Shown: one piece after another, positions 50,870 through 59,629 of the stretch
Layout: each line of letters begins with the position of its first letter
Numbering within the stretch: the stretch's first letter is position 1
Assembly (NCBI GenBank): GCA_036499825.1
Contig: DASYCZ010000012.1
Coordinates: forward strand, 1-64,000
Source: Paradevosia sp036499825
GTDB lineage: Bacteria > Pseudomonadota > Alphaproteobacteria > Rhizobiales > Devosiaceae
DNA: 64,000 nucleotides
Direction of reading: 5' to 3'
The notes under the pieces: model-generated
What the model was told of the DNA's origin: nothing
Databases searched by the model: none
Seen by the model: the letters and a program-made list of their open reading frames with translations, nothing else
Translations under genes and position numbers: made by a program

Positions 50870-51493
50870 ATGGCGCTGCATGCCACCGACGCCCTCATCG
50901 TCGTCGACCTGCAGGCGGATTTCCTGCCCGGCGGTGCCCTGGCCGTGACCGATGGCGATGCCATCATCGAACCCATCGAGGCGCTGTCGCAGCGCTTCGA
51001 TACCGTCCTCCTGACCCAGGACTGGCACACGCCGGGCCACGTGTCCTTCGCCAGTGCCCATGCGGGCCACCGGCCCTTCGATGTCATCGAACTGCCCTAT
51101 GGGCAGCAGGTGCTATGGCCCGATCACTGCATCATGGGCAGCGCCGGCGCCAGGATCGTCTCCGAGCCTTTGCTCAATCGCGCCCAGCTCGTCATCCGCA
51201 AGGGCTTTCATCCCAGGGTCGACAGCTATTCGGGGTTCCAGGAAGCCGACCGCCGCACGCTCACCGGCCTTTCGGGTTATCTGAAGGAGCGCGGCTTCCG
51301 CCGCCTTTTCCTCACCGGCCTCGCCACCGATTTCTGCGTCGGCTGGACCGCCCTCGATGCCCGCAGCAACGGCTTCGACACCTATGTGGTCGAAGACCTG
51401 ACCCGCCCCATCGACACCAACAACTCCCTCGCCAACGCCCACGCCGCCATGTCCCGCGCCAGCGTGCATCGGATTACGTCGAGCGATCTGTAG
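50870..51493 (+). CDS. pncA: Nicotinamidase / pyrazinamidase
   Basis: 207 residues. Deamidates nicotinamide to nicotinate for NAD salvage. Catalytic Asp13 (VVDLQADF), metal ligands in QDWHTPGHVSFASAH, the Lys in RKGFHPRVDSYSGF and nucleophile Cys156 in ATDFCVGWTALDA. The only other gene near it is the secreted protein; the two may share a transcript. Confidence 0.95.
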   Translation: MALHATDALIVVDLQADFLPGGALAVTDGDAIIEPIEALSQRFDTVLLTQDWHTPGHVSFASAHAGHRPFDVIELPYGQQVLWPDHCIMGSAGARIVSEPLLNRAQLVIRKGFHPRVDSYSGFQEADRRTLTGLSGYLKERGFRRLFLTGLATDFCVGWTALDARSNGFDTYVVEDLTRPIDTNNSLANAHAAMSRASVHRITSSDL

Positions 51494-51832
51494 GCTGGGC
51501 TCGCCGATCTCCCAGTCCCTTCGCCCCTCTGGGGAGAAGGTGGCCCGGAGGGCCGGATGAGGCGTAGCGGAGCCACCGGCATTCAGGAGGATTACTTCTT
51601 TGTCCGGTTGCGGACCCGCCCCACACCCCAGCCCTCTCCCCGGAGGGGCGAGGGGGCAAATTTGCAAGATTCGCTAGGCTTTTATTCCTCTATCCGCCAC
51701 AGCGCTCCCGGTCACCTCTCCCCTTCGGGGAGAGGTCGACGCGTAGCGGCGGGTGAGGGGGAGCCACCGACATTTTAGGATGACACCTTCCCCTCCCCTG
51801 TCGTTGCGGCCCGATCGCAGGGGCCACACCCC
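51494..51832. repeat. Gene-free interval with three family B palindromic repeats
   Basis: Hairpins around CCCCTCTGGGGAGAAGG (about 51524), CCCTCTCCCCGGAGGGGCGAGGG (about 51632-51655) and CCTCTCCCCTTCGGGGAGAGG (about 51715-51736), the last followed by TCGACGCGTAGCGGCGGG. The same 51632 unit recurs at about 54098-54121 with similar flanks. No gene. Confidence 0.7.
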
Positions 51833-53350
51833 CTACCCCTTCGGCATCAACGACTCGACCACCTGGTCGATACCAAAGCTGGCCGAACGAGCCCTCGGTG
51901 GGAACTCCTTGAAGCTTTCCAGCCATTGCTCGACGATCGGGCCGGCGGAATAGAGCAGGAAGTTCTGCTGGAGGAACCAGTCATCATATTTGAAGCTCAC
52001 CTCCCCGGCTTCGAAGGGATCGCTGCGCAGGTTGAAGAATTTGGGGATGCGCATCGTCGAGAACGGCTCACGCCAGGCATCGAGCCCTTCGGCGCGCTGC
52101 TCCATGAAGACGATCTTCCAGTCCCTGATGCGCAGCGCCAAAAGGTCGCCGTCATCGCTCCAATAGAGGAAGCCTTCTCGCGGGGATTTTTCTTCCCTGC
52201 CGGAAAGGAACGGCATCAGGTTGAAGCCGTCGAGATGCACCTTGACGGATTTGTCGCCGATCTTGGCGCCCTTCTTGACCTTCTCGACAAGGCCGGTATC
52301 GCCATTGGCAGCCGCGAATGTGGGGATGAAGTCCTGCAGCGAGCAGATGTCGTTGATGACGCGGCCGGGCTCGATCACGCCGGGCCAGCGCATGACGCAG
52401 GGAACGCGCCAGCCTCCTTCCCAATTGGTGTCTTTCTCACCGCGGAACGGGCTGGCGCCGCCATCGGGCCAGGTGCACTTTTCGGCGCCGTTGTCGGTGG
52501 TGAAAACCACGATGGTGTTGTCCCTGACCCCCAGCGCATCGAGCTTGTCGAGAAGCTGCCCCACATGCAGGTCAAGTTCCACCATGCCGTCCGGATAGGT
52601 GCCGAGGCCGGTCTTGCCGTCCGATTCCGGCTTGAGATGAGTGAACACATGCATGCGGGTGGTGTTCATGTAGCAGAACCAGGGTGCCCCCTCTTTGGTC
52701 TTGCGCTCCATGAAATCGAGCGCCGAGTTCAAAAATTCCTCGTCGACGGTTTCCATGCGCTTTCTGGTGAGAGGGCCGGTATTGTCGATCACCTGCTTGC
52801 CCACACGGCCGAAATGCGGATCGACGGTGGCGTCGTCCTTTTGGGTGGCCTTGCACTTCAAGACACCGCGCGGCCCGAATTTCTCGGTGAACCGCTTATC
52901 CTTCGGCCAATTGGGATATTCGGGCTCTTCCTCGGCATTGAGATGGTAGAGATTGCCGAAGAACTCATCGAACCCGTGCACCGTGGGCAGGTGTTCGTTG
53001 CGGTCGCCGAGATGGTTCTTGCCGAACTGCCCGGTGGCATAGCCATAGGATTTGAGGAACTCGGCGATGGTGGGGTCCTTGGCGCTGAGCCCCAGGGTGG
53101 CGCCCGGCATGCCCACCTTGGTGAGGCCGGTGCGGATCGGCGATTGTCCGGTGATGAAGGCGGCGCGGCCGGCCGTGCAGCTCTGCTGGCCGTAAAAATC
53201 GGTGAAGTTGGCGCCTTCCTTGGCGATCCTGTCGATATTGGGCGTGCGGTAGCCCATGATGCCGTTGTTGTTGCAGCTGATGTTGAACCAGCCGATGTCG
53301 TCGCTCATGATGAACAGAATGTTGGGCTTGTCAGTCTTCGGGTTTGCCAT
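51833..53350 (-). CDS. Sulfatase (arylsulfatase family), cytoplasmic
   Basis: 505 residues. Type I sulfatase: PNILFIMSDDIGWFN (calcium-binding Asp17, Asp18), formylglycine site SCTAGR (Cys58) matching C-x-A-x-R, GKNHLGDRNEH, and TTDNGAEKCTWPDGG. No signal peptide, unlike many periplasmic arylsulfatases. The formylglycine-generating enzyme is not in this window. The start is ATG 53350 with a weak ribosome site. Confidence 0.92.
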   Translation of the reverse strand: MANPKTDKPNILFIMSDDIGWFNISCNNNGIMGYRTPNIDRIAKEGANFTDFYGQQSCTAGRAAFITGQSPIRTGLTKVGMPGATLGLSAKDPTIAEFLKSYGYATGQFGKNHLGDRNEHLPTVHGFDEFFGNLYHLNAEEEPEYPNWPKDKRFTEKFGPRGVLKCKATQKDDATVDPHFGRVGKQVIDNTGPLTRKRMETVDEEFLNSALDFMERKTKEGAPWFCYMNTTRMHVFTHLKPESDGKTGLGTYPDGMVELDLHVGQLLDKLDALGVRDNTIVVFTTDNGAEKCTWPDGGASPFRGEKDTNWEGGWRVPCVMRWPGVIEPGRVINDICSLQDFIPTFAAANGDTGLVEKVKKGAKIGDKSVKVHLDGFNLMPFLSGREEKSPREGFLYWSDDGDLLALRIRDWKIVFMEQRAEGLDAWREPFSTMRIPKFFNLRSDPFEAGEVSFKYDDWFLQQNFLLYSAGPIVEQWLESFKEFPPRARSASFGIDQVVESLMPKG

Positions 53351-53531
53351 TTTCAACTCGCTCTACTGTTGACGATAGGGAGACGGAGACGTGGCGGATA
53401 TCGGGGGCATGCGCCGGCCGGCGCCGCCGGGCGCCCGGGCTTCGGCGGGGTAAAACTTGCGTGCGTCCGCTGGCATTGCGGGGGCGCAGATGGGATGGTG
53501 CAGGAAGTGTTAATGCCACCCGGAGAGAGCT

Positions 53532-53747
53532 GTGCTGCTCGACGTCAATGATTTCGGCGGGGGCCAGCCCGGCCCCTTCTGCCCTTCCTGCAAGCGTCCC
53601 CTGGCGGACGAGCGCACCATGCATATCGTTTTCGAAACCGATCCCCATGGCTTCAAGGGGCTGAGCGGGCACTACCATGCCGCTTGCGGCAGGCCCTTCG
53701 CATCGATGGCCAATGCGCTGAACCAGCTGTCGCGGCCGCGCCGCTAG
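53532..53747 (+). CDS. Small Cys/His protein (putative zinc-binding)
   Basis: 71 residues. CPSC (17-20) and HYHAAC (His47, His49, Cys52) are spaced like a zinc-binding site (C-x2-C-x28-H-x2-C). Starts at GTG 53532 with GGAGAGAG just upstream. No family recognised. Alone between the sulfatase (opposite strand) and a gene-free stretch. Confidence 0.7.
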   Translation: MLLDVNDFGGGQPGPFCPSCKRPLADERTMHIVFETDPHGFKGLSGHYHAACGRPFASMANALNQLSRPRR

Positions 53748-54204
53748 GCTCAATTCAGCAGTTCGGGGAGAAAAGCTGGCCATCACGCGGCCCGCTGGCC
53801 GGCATGCCTGCCCAGCGTGGTGCTTCGCCCAAAGCACCATAAGTGTTGCGGCAATAAAGTCTGGGGAAGCGGCTCTCAAATCCACAACATTCTCCTCGCG
53901 CGTTTCCGCGCCAGTATATTGTGTGAGGCCTGGAGTTTAATTTATCCGCCAATGGCGTCATTGCAAAGCCTGAACTGAACAGTATTCGCGATGAACTTAG
54001 CTCTACATCATCGTAAATTTGCTGATTGCCGCGGAGTGTGGATTTCGGTTGTGGGTGGTCTCATCCTTCTTCTGTGCTCGCCGCACCTCCGCTCACCCCG
54101 ACCCTCTCCCCGGAGGGGCGAGGGGGCAACGAGCAAGAGCCGGCAGGCTCCTGGCTATTTCCTCTATCCTTCGTAGCCCTCCAAGCCCCATTACTCCCCA
54201 AAAC
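53748..54204. other. Gene-free interval with one family B repeat
   Basis: About 457 bases, no supportable gene. A repeat with CCCTCTCCCCGGAGGGGCGAGGG at about 54098-54121 and flanks like those at 51632. The AT-rich part around 53920-54010 shows no clear promoter pair. Confidence 0.5.
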
Positions 54205-54233
54205 AAAAAGCCCCGGACCATCGGTCCAGGGCT
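54205..54233 (-). terminator. Terminator after grpE
   Basis: AGCCC-C-GGACC-ATC-GGTCC-A-GGGCT stem with one mismatch, followed on the minus strand by TTTTTGTTT. Rho-independent termination of grpE, which ends at 54257. Confidence 0.88.
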
Positions 54234-54256
54234 CGCAAATTCTCGCGTCAAATCGC

Positions 54257-54838
54257 CTAGACGCTTTTGTCGATGCTTTCGGTGTCGCCGCTGACCTTGG
54301 GGCCGCCCTTGGCGATGCCCACCATGGCGGGGCGGAGGATACGGTCGCCGATGGCGAAGCCGGCCTGCACCACCTGCACCACCGTGCCTTCCGGCCGGCT
54401 GGGGTCGGGAACCTCGAACATGGCCTGGTGCTTGTGCGGGTCGAACTTCTGCCCGTCCGCCTCGATCGGCTTGACGCCGTGCTTGGCCAGCAACCGCTGC
54501 ATCTCGCGCTCGGTCATCTCGATGCCGTCGATCAGCGATCGCAGCGTGCCGTCGGCAGTGTCGCGGGCTTCGGCGGGCAACACCATCAGCGCCCGGCTCA
54601 GCGAATCGGTGGCCGTCAGCATGTCGCGCGCAAAGCCGGCGATCGCATAGGTGCGCGTATCGGCGATCTCGCGCTCGGTACGCTTGCGCAGGTTTTCCAT
54701 CTCGGCCGCCAGCCGCAGCAGGCGGTCCTTGAGGTCGGAATTCTCGGTGCGCAGCGCTTCCGTCGGATCAGCTTCCGGCGTTTCGATCGCGATATCGTTG
54801 TCCGGGGCGGCGCCGGCCGCGGTCTCGTCACTCATCAT
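54257..54838 (-). CDS. grpE: Nucleotide exchange factor GrpE
   Basis: 193 residues. Releases ADP from DnaK. N-terminal acidic coiled coil (DLKDRLLRLAAEMENLRKRTEREI), RDMLTATDSLSRAL, EMTEREMQRLLAKHGVKPI, and the C-terminal beta domain FDPHKHQAMFEV. The start is ATG 54838 or 54835. Downstream of hrcA with its own RpoH-like promoter. Confidence 0.95.
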   Translation of the reverse strand: MMSDETAAGAAPDNDIAIETPEADPTEALRTENSDLKDRLLRLAAEMENLRKRTEREIADTRTYAIAGFARDMLTATDSLSRALMVLPAEARDTADGTLRSLIDGIEMTEREMQRLLAKHGVKPIEADGQKFDPHKHQAMFEVPDPSRPEGTVVQVVQAGFAIGDRILRPAMVGIAKGGPKVSGDTESIDKSV

Positions 54839-54880
54839 GGCGTTATCGTCCGCATTTCGTTTGTCTGGGGATTGCGCCCG

Positions 54881-54909
54881 ATATCGGCCAACGGCGCGCA
54901 CAATTCAAG
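54881..54909 (-). promoter_or_regulatory. RpoH-like promoter of grpE
   Basis: Minus-strand CTTG (54906-54909; CTTGAA), 18 bases, -10 CCGATAT (54881-54887), six of seven to CYTATNT. Same spacing as the dnaK promoter. Confidence 0.6.
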
Positions 54910-54970
54910 GCCCTCGGCGCACCATGGGTCCGATTGCGCCATGGGGCAACGTCTGGCGGCGCCTTGGGTT

Positions 54971-56053
54971 TCAGCCTTTGCGCACCATCATGCGGGAAAT
55001 CACATGCGCCGTGTAGTCGACCACCGGCACGATGCGCGCATAGTTGAGCCGCGTCGGCCCGATGACGCCGAGCACGCCCACCACCTTGTCGTTGGCGTCC
55101 TTGTAGGGGCTGAGGATCACCGACGACCCGGACAGCGAAAACAGCTTGTTCTCCGAGCCGATGAAGATGCGCACGCCCTGCGCCATTTCGGCATCGCCCA
55201 GGAGCTCCAAGAGCCCATCCTTGCTTTCCAGTTCGTCGAACAGCTGCCGCACCCGCAGCAGGTCGTCCGACGCCATGGCGTCGTTGATGAGGTTGGCCCT
55301 GCCGCGCACGATCACCGTGGGATGCGCCGCGCTCAATGGCGTCGAGAGTGTCGCGAGCCCCGTATCCACCAGCTTTTGCGTCAATTCGTCGAGTTCGGCA
55401 CGCTGCTCGGCCCGTTGCTTGATGAGTGCTGCCCGGGCTTCCGCCAGCGTGCGCCCCACCACATGATGGGCGAGATAATTGCTCGCCTGCGTCAAGGCGC
55501 CGGGCGTGAGGCCGGCGGGCAGCAGCACGATGCGGTTTTCCACCTGCCCGTCCTCGCCCACCAGGATCGCCATGGCGCGTTCGGCGTCGAGCCGCACGAA
55601 TTCGATATGCTTGAGCACCATGTCGGCCTTGGCGGCGATGACGACGCCGGCGCCCTGGCTGAGGCCGGAGAGCACCTGGCTCGCCTCGGTCAGCAGGTCC
55701 TCGATCTGGCCCTGGCTCGCCGGGCCCTCGATATGCTTGGAAATCTGCGCCCGCTCGCGCTCATCGACATCGCCGATCTCCAGCATCGCGTCGACGAAGA
55801 ACCTCAGGCCGCGTTGCGTCGGGGCCCGTCCAGCCGACGTGTGGGGGGCGGCGATCAGACCCAGATCCTCCAGATCGGCCATGACATTGCGCACCGAAGC
55901 CGGCGACAACCCCATCTGCAGCATCTTCGACAGATCGCGCGACCCGACCGGCATGCCGGTGTCGAGATAACGTTCGACGATCTTCTTGAAAATGTCCTGG
56001 CTGCGGTGGTTGAGCACGGCCAGGAAGTCTTCGGGTGATTGCACCATGGGCAT
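54971..56053 (-). CDS. hrcA: Heat-inducible transcription repressor HrcA
   Basis: 360 residues. Repressor that binds the CIRCE inverted repeat, usually before groESL. N-terminal winged helix (RSQDIFKKIVERYLDTGMPVGSRDL, SPASVRNVMADLEDLGLIAAPHTSAGRAPTQRGLRFFVDAML), a central GAF-like domain, C-terminal PTRLNYARIVPVVDYTAHVISRMM. No CIRCE site was found in this window, so its targets must lie elsewhere. grpE follows after 130 bases. Confidence 0.95.
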   Translation of the reverse strand: MPMVQSPEDFLAVLNHRSQDIFKKIVERYLDTGMPVGSRDLSKMLQMGLSPASVRNVMADLEDLGLIAAPHTSAGRAPTQRGLRFFVDAMLEIGDVDERERAQISKHIEGPASQGQIEDLLTEASQVLSGLSQGAGVVIAAKADMVLKHIEFVRLDAERAMAILVGEDGQVENRIVLLPAGLTPGALTQASNYLAHHVVGRTLAEARAALIKQRAEQRAELDELTQKLVDTGLATLSTPLSAAHPTVIVRGRANLINDAMASDDLLRVRQLFDELESKDGLLELLGDAEMAQGVRIFIGSENKLFSLSGSSVILSPYKDANDKVVGVLGVIGPTRLNYARIVPVVDYTAHVISRMMVRKG

Positions 56054-56149
56054 TTCGATAAAGCTTGAGCGATTAACGCTGTCAACTCATTTAAGGGCAA
56101 ACGCAGGGCCCGCCAAGCGCCGCCGCCTTGTGAGCGCCCCCCCGAAGGG

Positions 56150-56164
56150 TTAAGAGGCGGTTAA
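56150..56164. promoter_or_regulatory. CtrA-type motif upstream of rph
   Basis: TTAA-GAGGCGG-TTAA, exact fit to TTAA-N7-TTAA. Lies 26 bases before the rph ATG and 96 bases before the hrcA start. CtrA binding is inferred. Confidence 0.55.
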
Positions 56165-56190
56165 CGTCTAAAACCCAAGGTGATTTGCCG

Positions 56191-56907
56191 ATGCGCCCAT
56201 CCGGACGCCAAGCCGACGAAATGCGGGCCGTGACCATCGAGCGCGGCGTCGCCCCCAAGGCCGAGGGCTCGTGCCTCGTGGCCTTCGGTTCGACCCGCGT
56301 GCTCGTCACCGCCAGCGTCGAGACCAGCCTGCCGTCCTGGCGGCGCGGTCAGGGCCTGGGCTGGGTCACCGCCGAATATGGCATGCTGCCGCGCGCCACC
56401 GGCACCCGCACCCGGCGCGAGGCCGCCGCCGGCAAGCAGTCCGGCCGCACCCAGGAAATCCAGCGCCTCATCGGCCGGAGCCTGCGCGCCGTGGTCGACA
56501 TGGCGGCGCTGGGCGAAAACCAGGTCATTCTCGATTGCGACGTGCTGGAAGCCGATGGCGGCACCCGCACCGCCTCGATCACCGGCGCCTATGTGGCGCT
56601 CGCCGATGCCATCGCCTGGATGACCGAGCGCAACCTCACCAAGGGCGCCCCGCTGCGCGACACCGTCGCGGCCGTCTCCTGCGGCATCTATCGCGGCACC
56701 CCCGTCCTCGATCTCGATTATCTCGAAGACGTCGAGGCCCATACGGACGCCAATTTCGTCATGACCGGCACCGGCCGGTTCGTCGAGATCCAGGGCACCG
56801 CCGAACAGGCGCCGTTCTCGCGCGCCGAACTCGAAACCCTCATGGGCCTTGCCGAAAAGGGCATCGGCGAGCTGACGGCCCTGCAGCAGACGGCGTTGTC
56901 GGCCTGA
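56191..56907 (+). CDS. rph: Ribonuclease PH
   Basis: 238 residues. Phosphorolytic 3'-5' exonuclease that trims tRNA ends. RPSGRQADEMRAVTIERG, VTAEYGMLPRATGTRTRREAAAGKQSGRTQEIQRLIGRSLRAVVD, VILDCDVLEADGGTRTASITGAYVAL and GTAEQAPFSRAEL. Start ATG 56191, with AAGG ten bases upstream. Coupled to rdgB (TGATG). Confidence 0.96.
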   Translation: MRPSGRQADEMRAVTIERGVAPKAEGSCLVAFGSTRVLVTASVETSLPSWRRGQGLGWVTAEYGMLPRATGTRTRREAAAGKQSGRTQEIQRLIGRSLRAVVDMAALGENQVILDCDVLEADGGTRTASITGAYVALADAIAWMTERNLTKGAPLRDTVAAVSCGIYRGTPVLDLDYLEDVEAHTDANFVMTGTGRFVEIQGTAEQAPFSRAELETLMGLAEKGIGELTALQQTALSA

Positions 56908-57563
56908 TGGCGCCCCGGCTCACATTGCGGGCAGGCGACCGGCTGGTGATTGCCACCCACAATGCCGGCAAGCTCACCGAATTCCGCGAACTGTTCGAGC
57001 CGTTCGATCTCGACCTGGTTTCGGCGGGCGAACTCGGCCTGCCCGAGCCCGACGAAACCGGCACCACCTTTGTCGAGAATGCCCGCCTCAAGGCCCATGC
57101 GGCCGCCAGGGGCTCGGGGCTTTTGGCGCTGTCCGACGATTCAGGCCTGTGCGTGGATGCGCTCGATGGCCGCCCCGGCGTCTATACGGCCAACTGGGCG
57201 GGCGTGCGCCCCGATGGCGGCCGCGATTTCGCCGTCGGCATGCGCCGCGTCGAGGATTCGCTGCAGGCCGTGGGCGCCAACACCCCGGCCCAGCGCCGCG
57301 GCTCATTCCACGCCACGCTCTGCCTCGCTTCGCCCGATGGTACCGATGATGTCTATGTGGGCGTCGTTCCCGGCACCCTGGTCTGGCCGCCGCGCGGCGA
57401 CATGGGCCACGGCTTCGATCCCGTCTTCATGCCCGATGGCTACGACATCACGTTCGGGCAGATGGCGCCTGAGACCAAGCATTCCTGGACGCCCGGCGCC
57501 ACGGGCCTGTCGCACCGCGCCCGCGCCTTCGCCAAGCTCGTGGAGACCGCCATTGTCAAATAG
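56907..57563 (+). CDS. rdgB: Non-canonical purine NTP pyrophosphatase (RdgB/HAM1)
   Basis: 218 residues. Removes ITP and XTP from the nucleotide pool. Family signatures VIATHNAGKLTEFRELF, ETGTTFVENARLKAHAAA, LALSDDSGLCVDALDGRPGVYTANWAG and GHGFDPVFMPDGYD. Starts on the last base of rph; overlaps the hemW start by 11 bases. Confidence 0.96.
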   Translation: MAPRLTLRAGDRLVIATHNAGKLTEFRELFEPFDLDLVSAGELGLPEPDETGTTFVENARLKAHAAARGSGLLALSDDSGLCVDALDGRPGVYTANWAGVRPDGGRDFAVGMRRVEDSLQAVGANTPAQRRGSFHATLCLASPDGTDDVYVGVVPGTLVWPPRGDMGHGFDPVFMPDGYDITFGQMAPETKHSWTPGATGLSHRARAFAKLVETAIVK

Positions 57564-58755
57564 CGCCCGCATCCACACCGATACCGTCTATTCGGACAAC
57601 GGCGCCCGCTTCAATTCCCTGTTCGGGGTCTATGTGCACTGGCCGTTCTGCGCCGCCAAATGCCCCTATTGCGACTTCAACAGCCACGTGCATCGCGGCC
57701 CCTTCGATGAAGCCGCCTATCTGGCCTCCTATCGCCGCGAGATCGCCGCCACCGCCGCCCGCGCGCCGGGCCGCAAGGTGCAGTCGATCTTCTTTGGCGG
57801 CGGCACGCCCTCGCTGATGGACCCCAGGACCGTCGCCGGCATTCTGGATGCCATCGCCGAACACTGGACCATCGATGATCGCGCCGAGATCACGCTCGAG
57901 GCCAACCCGACCAGCGTCGAGGCCGACCGCTTTCGCGGCTACAAGGCTGCCGGCGTCAACCGCGTCTCGCTCGGCGTGCAATCGCTGCGCGACAAGCCGC
58001 TGGCCGATCTCGGCCGCCGCCATACGGTGGACGAAGCCGTCGCGGCGGTGCGCCTGGCGCAATCGATCTTCGAGCGCTCCAGCTTCGATCTCATCTATGC
58101 CCGTCCGCACCAGACGCTCGACGATTGGCGCGATGAGCTGACCGAGGCGCTGTGGATGGCCCAGGGCCATATCTCGCTCTACCAGCTCACCATCGAGCAG
58201 GGCACGCGCTATTTCGACCTGCACAAGGCCGGCAAGCTCAAGATGCCCGACGAGGATCTGAGCGCCGATTTCTACGAATTGACCCAGGAACTGGCGACCG
58301 CCGCTGGCCTTCCGGCCTACGAGATTTCCAACCACGCCCGCCCCGGACAGGAAAGCCGCCACAACCTCACCTACTGGCGCTATGGCGAATATGCGGGCAT
58401 CGGCCCGGGCGCCCATGGCCGCCTGGTGCTCAACAATGAGCGCCACGCCACCGCCGCCGAAAAACTCCCCTTCGACTGGCAGGCGCGCGTCACCGCCAAG
58501 GGCGATGGCCTGGTCACCGACGATGTTCTCACCTGGGAAGAGCAGGGCGACGAATTCCTCGTCATGGGGCTGCGCCTGCGCGAAGGCATCGATCCGCAGC
58601 GCTATGCGGCCCTGTCGGGGCGGCGCATCGACGCCCGCCAGATCGCCACGCTCAAGGGTTATGGCTTCGTCGAGACCCTGCCCAACGGCAATCTGCGTGT
58701 CACCGATCGCGGCTGGCCCGTGCTCGACGCCGTCGTCGCCGATCTCGCCGCCTAG
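57553..58755 (+). CDS. hemW: Radical SAM heme chaperone HemW
   Basis: 400 residues. HemN-like radical SAM protein, thought to be a heme chaperone rather than a coproporphyrinogen oxidase. Cluster motif CAAKCPYC (C-x3-C-x2-C) lacks the fourth Cys of HemN. FFGGGTPSLM, EITLEANPTSVE, VSLGVQSL and YEISNHARPGQESRHNLTYWRYGEYAGIGPGAHG follow. Starts at TTG 57553 with GGAG seven bases upstream; no ATG fits. rph-rdgB-hemW is one operon. Confidence 0.93.
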   Translation: MSNSARIHTDTVYSDNGARFNSLFGVYVHWPFCAAKCPYCDFNSHVHRGPFDEAAYLASYRREIAATAARAPGRKVQSIFFGGGTPSLMDPRTVAGILDAIAEHWTIDDRAEITLEANPTSVEADRFRGYKAAGVNRVSLGVQSLRDKPLADLGRRHTVDEAVAAVRLAQSIFERSSFDLIYARPHQTLDDWRDELTEALWMAQGHISLYQLTIEQGTRYFDLHKAGKLKMPDEDLSADFYELTQELATAAGLPAYEISNHARPGQESRHNLTYWRYGEYAGIGPGAHGRLVLNNERHATAAEKLPFDWQARVTAKGDGLVTDDVLTWEEQGDEFLVMGLRLREGIDPQRYAALSGRRIDARQIATLKGYGFVETLPNGNLRVTDRGWPVLDAVVADLAA

Positions 58756-58765
58756 AGGGCTTCGC

Positions 58766-58834
58766 GCTTGATCGCGGCTTGGTCGCGTTTTTCGAACCGG
58801 AAAAGTGACATTCCGTTTTCCTGAAAGCGCTCTA
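58766..58834 (-). repeat. Dispersed palindromic repeat, copy 2 (abuts the MBL stop)
   Basis: On the minus strand it begins at the MBL TAG (58834-58832), TAGAGCGCTTTCAGG, and continues as copy 1 at 22727 does: GAAAACGG..., CACTTTTCCGGTTCGAAAA, ACGCGACCAAG. It is about four-fifths identical in the first 55 bases. It also ends close to the hemW stop. Confidence 0.78.
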
Positions 58835-59629
58835 TTCCAGCGCCCGGATATAGCGTTCGGCCGAGCGCTGAACCGCGCCCTGCCCGTCTTCGGTCATTAC
58901 CCGGTCCCACCAGCCGCCATAGAGTTTTTCGAAGGCGAAGGGCATGACCTTGCCGGCGATCGTCCTGACCCTGGCGGCCGGCAGCGGAATGAGGTTGGGG
59001 TAGGAGCGCATGAAGCTCACCCAGCCTTTGTCGGGCACCAGCTGGATGGTGTCGCCGGTGAACAGGGCGCCCTCGCCCGCCGCCCAGTGCAGCACCGTGC
59101 TGCCCTCGAAATGCCCGCCGCAGCGGATCAGCGTCACCCCATCCATCAGCGCCAGCGTCTCCCCGCTCCAGAAGCGGATATTGGCCGATGGCCGCATCAC
59201 ATGCGCCCGGTCCGCTTCGTGCAGATAGATCGGCACATCGCCCAGACGCTCGCTCCAGGTGACCATCGCGGCATAGAAATGCGGATGCGAGATGGCGATG
59301 GCCGCAACGCCCCCCGCTGCCCTGATGCGCCCGACCGTCTCGTCGGTGATCAGCGGCACCATATCCCACAGCACGCCGCCTTCCGGCCGCATGATGAACA
59401 GCGAGCGCTGCCCGATACCCACCGCCGGCGTTACCCCGATGCCGGCGAGCCCCGGCGCCAGAGCGCGCCAGTCATTGTGGTGGTTGCGGGCGATGGCCTC
59501 CATGCTGGTCCAGCGCTGCCCTTCGGCGCCCACATATTGCCGCTCGTCCTCACAGATCGCACAGCGCTCCGGCGGCGTCGCGGTCTCCGGATACTGGACG
59601 CAGCAGGTGGTGCAGATCCATGCCGTCAT
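58832..59629 (-). CDS. MBL-fold protein with N-terminal zinc ribbon and degenerate metal motif
   Basis: 265 residues. An N-terminal ribbon (ICTTCC at 5-10, CAIC at 23-26) precedes a metallo-beta-lactamase fold: AISHPHFYAAM where HxHxDH is expected (HPHFY; Asp and last His missing), GGHFEGSTVLHW (His), and LFTGDTIQLV (Asp). The metal site is thus incomplete, and activity is uncertain. Its start overlaps the end of the LpoA-like gene by four bases. Confidence 0.82.
   Translation of the reverse strand: MTAWICTTCCVQYPETATPPERCAICEDERQYVGAEGQRWTSMEAIARNHHNDWRALAPGLAGIGVTPAVGIGQRSLFIMRPEGGVLWDMVPLITDETVGRIRAAGGVAAIAISHPHFYAAMVTWSERLGDVPIYLHEADRAHVMRPSANIRFWSGETLALMDGVTLIRCGGHFEGSTVLHWAAGEGALFTGDTIQLVPDKGWVSFMRSYPNLIPLPAARVRTIAGKVMPFAFEKLYGGWWDRVMTEDGQGAVQRSAERYIRALE

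Noticed and set aside
53755..53961. Possible 68-residue minus-strand gene
   Set aside because: No ribosome site or conservation clue, and it ends within the gene-free repeat zone.
49987..56100. CIRCE operator near dnaK, grpE or hrcA
   Set aside because: The TTAGCACTC-N9-GAGTGCTAA pattern was not seen; RpoH-like promoters fit instead.
57553..58755. HemN coproporphyrinogen III oxidase
   Set aside because: The cluster motif is C-x3-C-x2-C without the fourth Cys, and the gene order rph-rdgB favours HemW.
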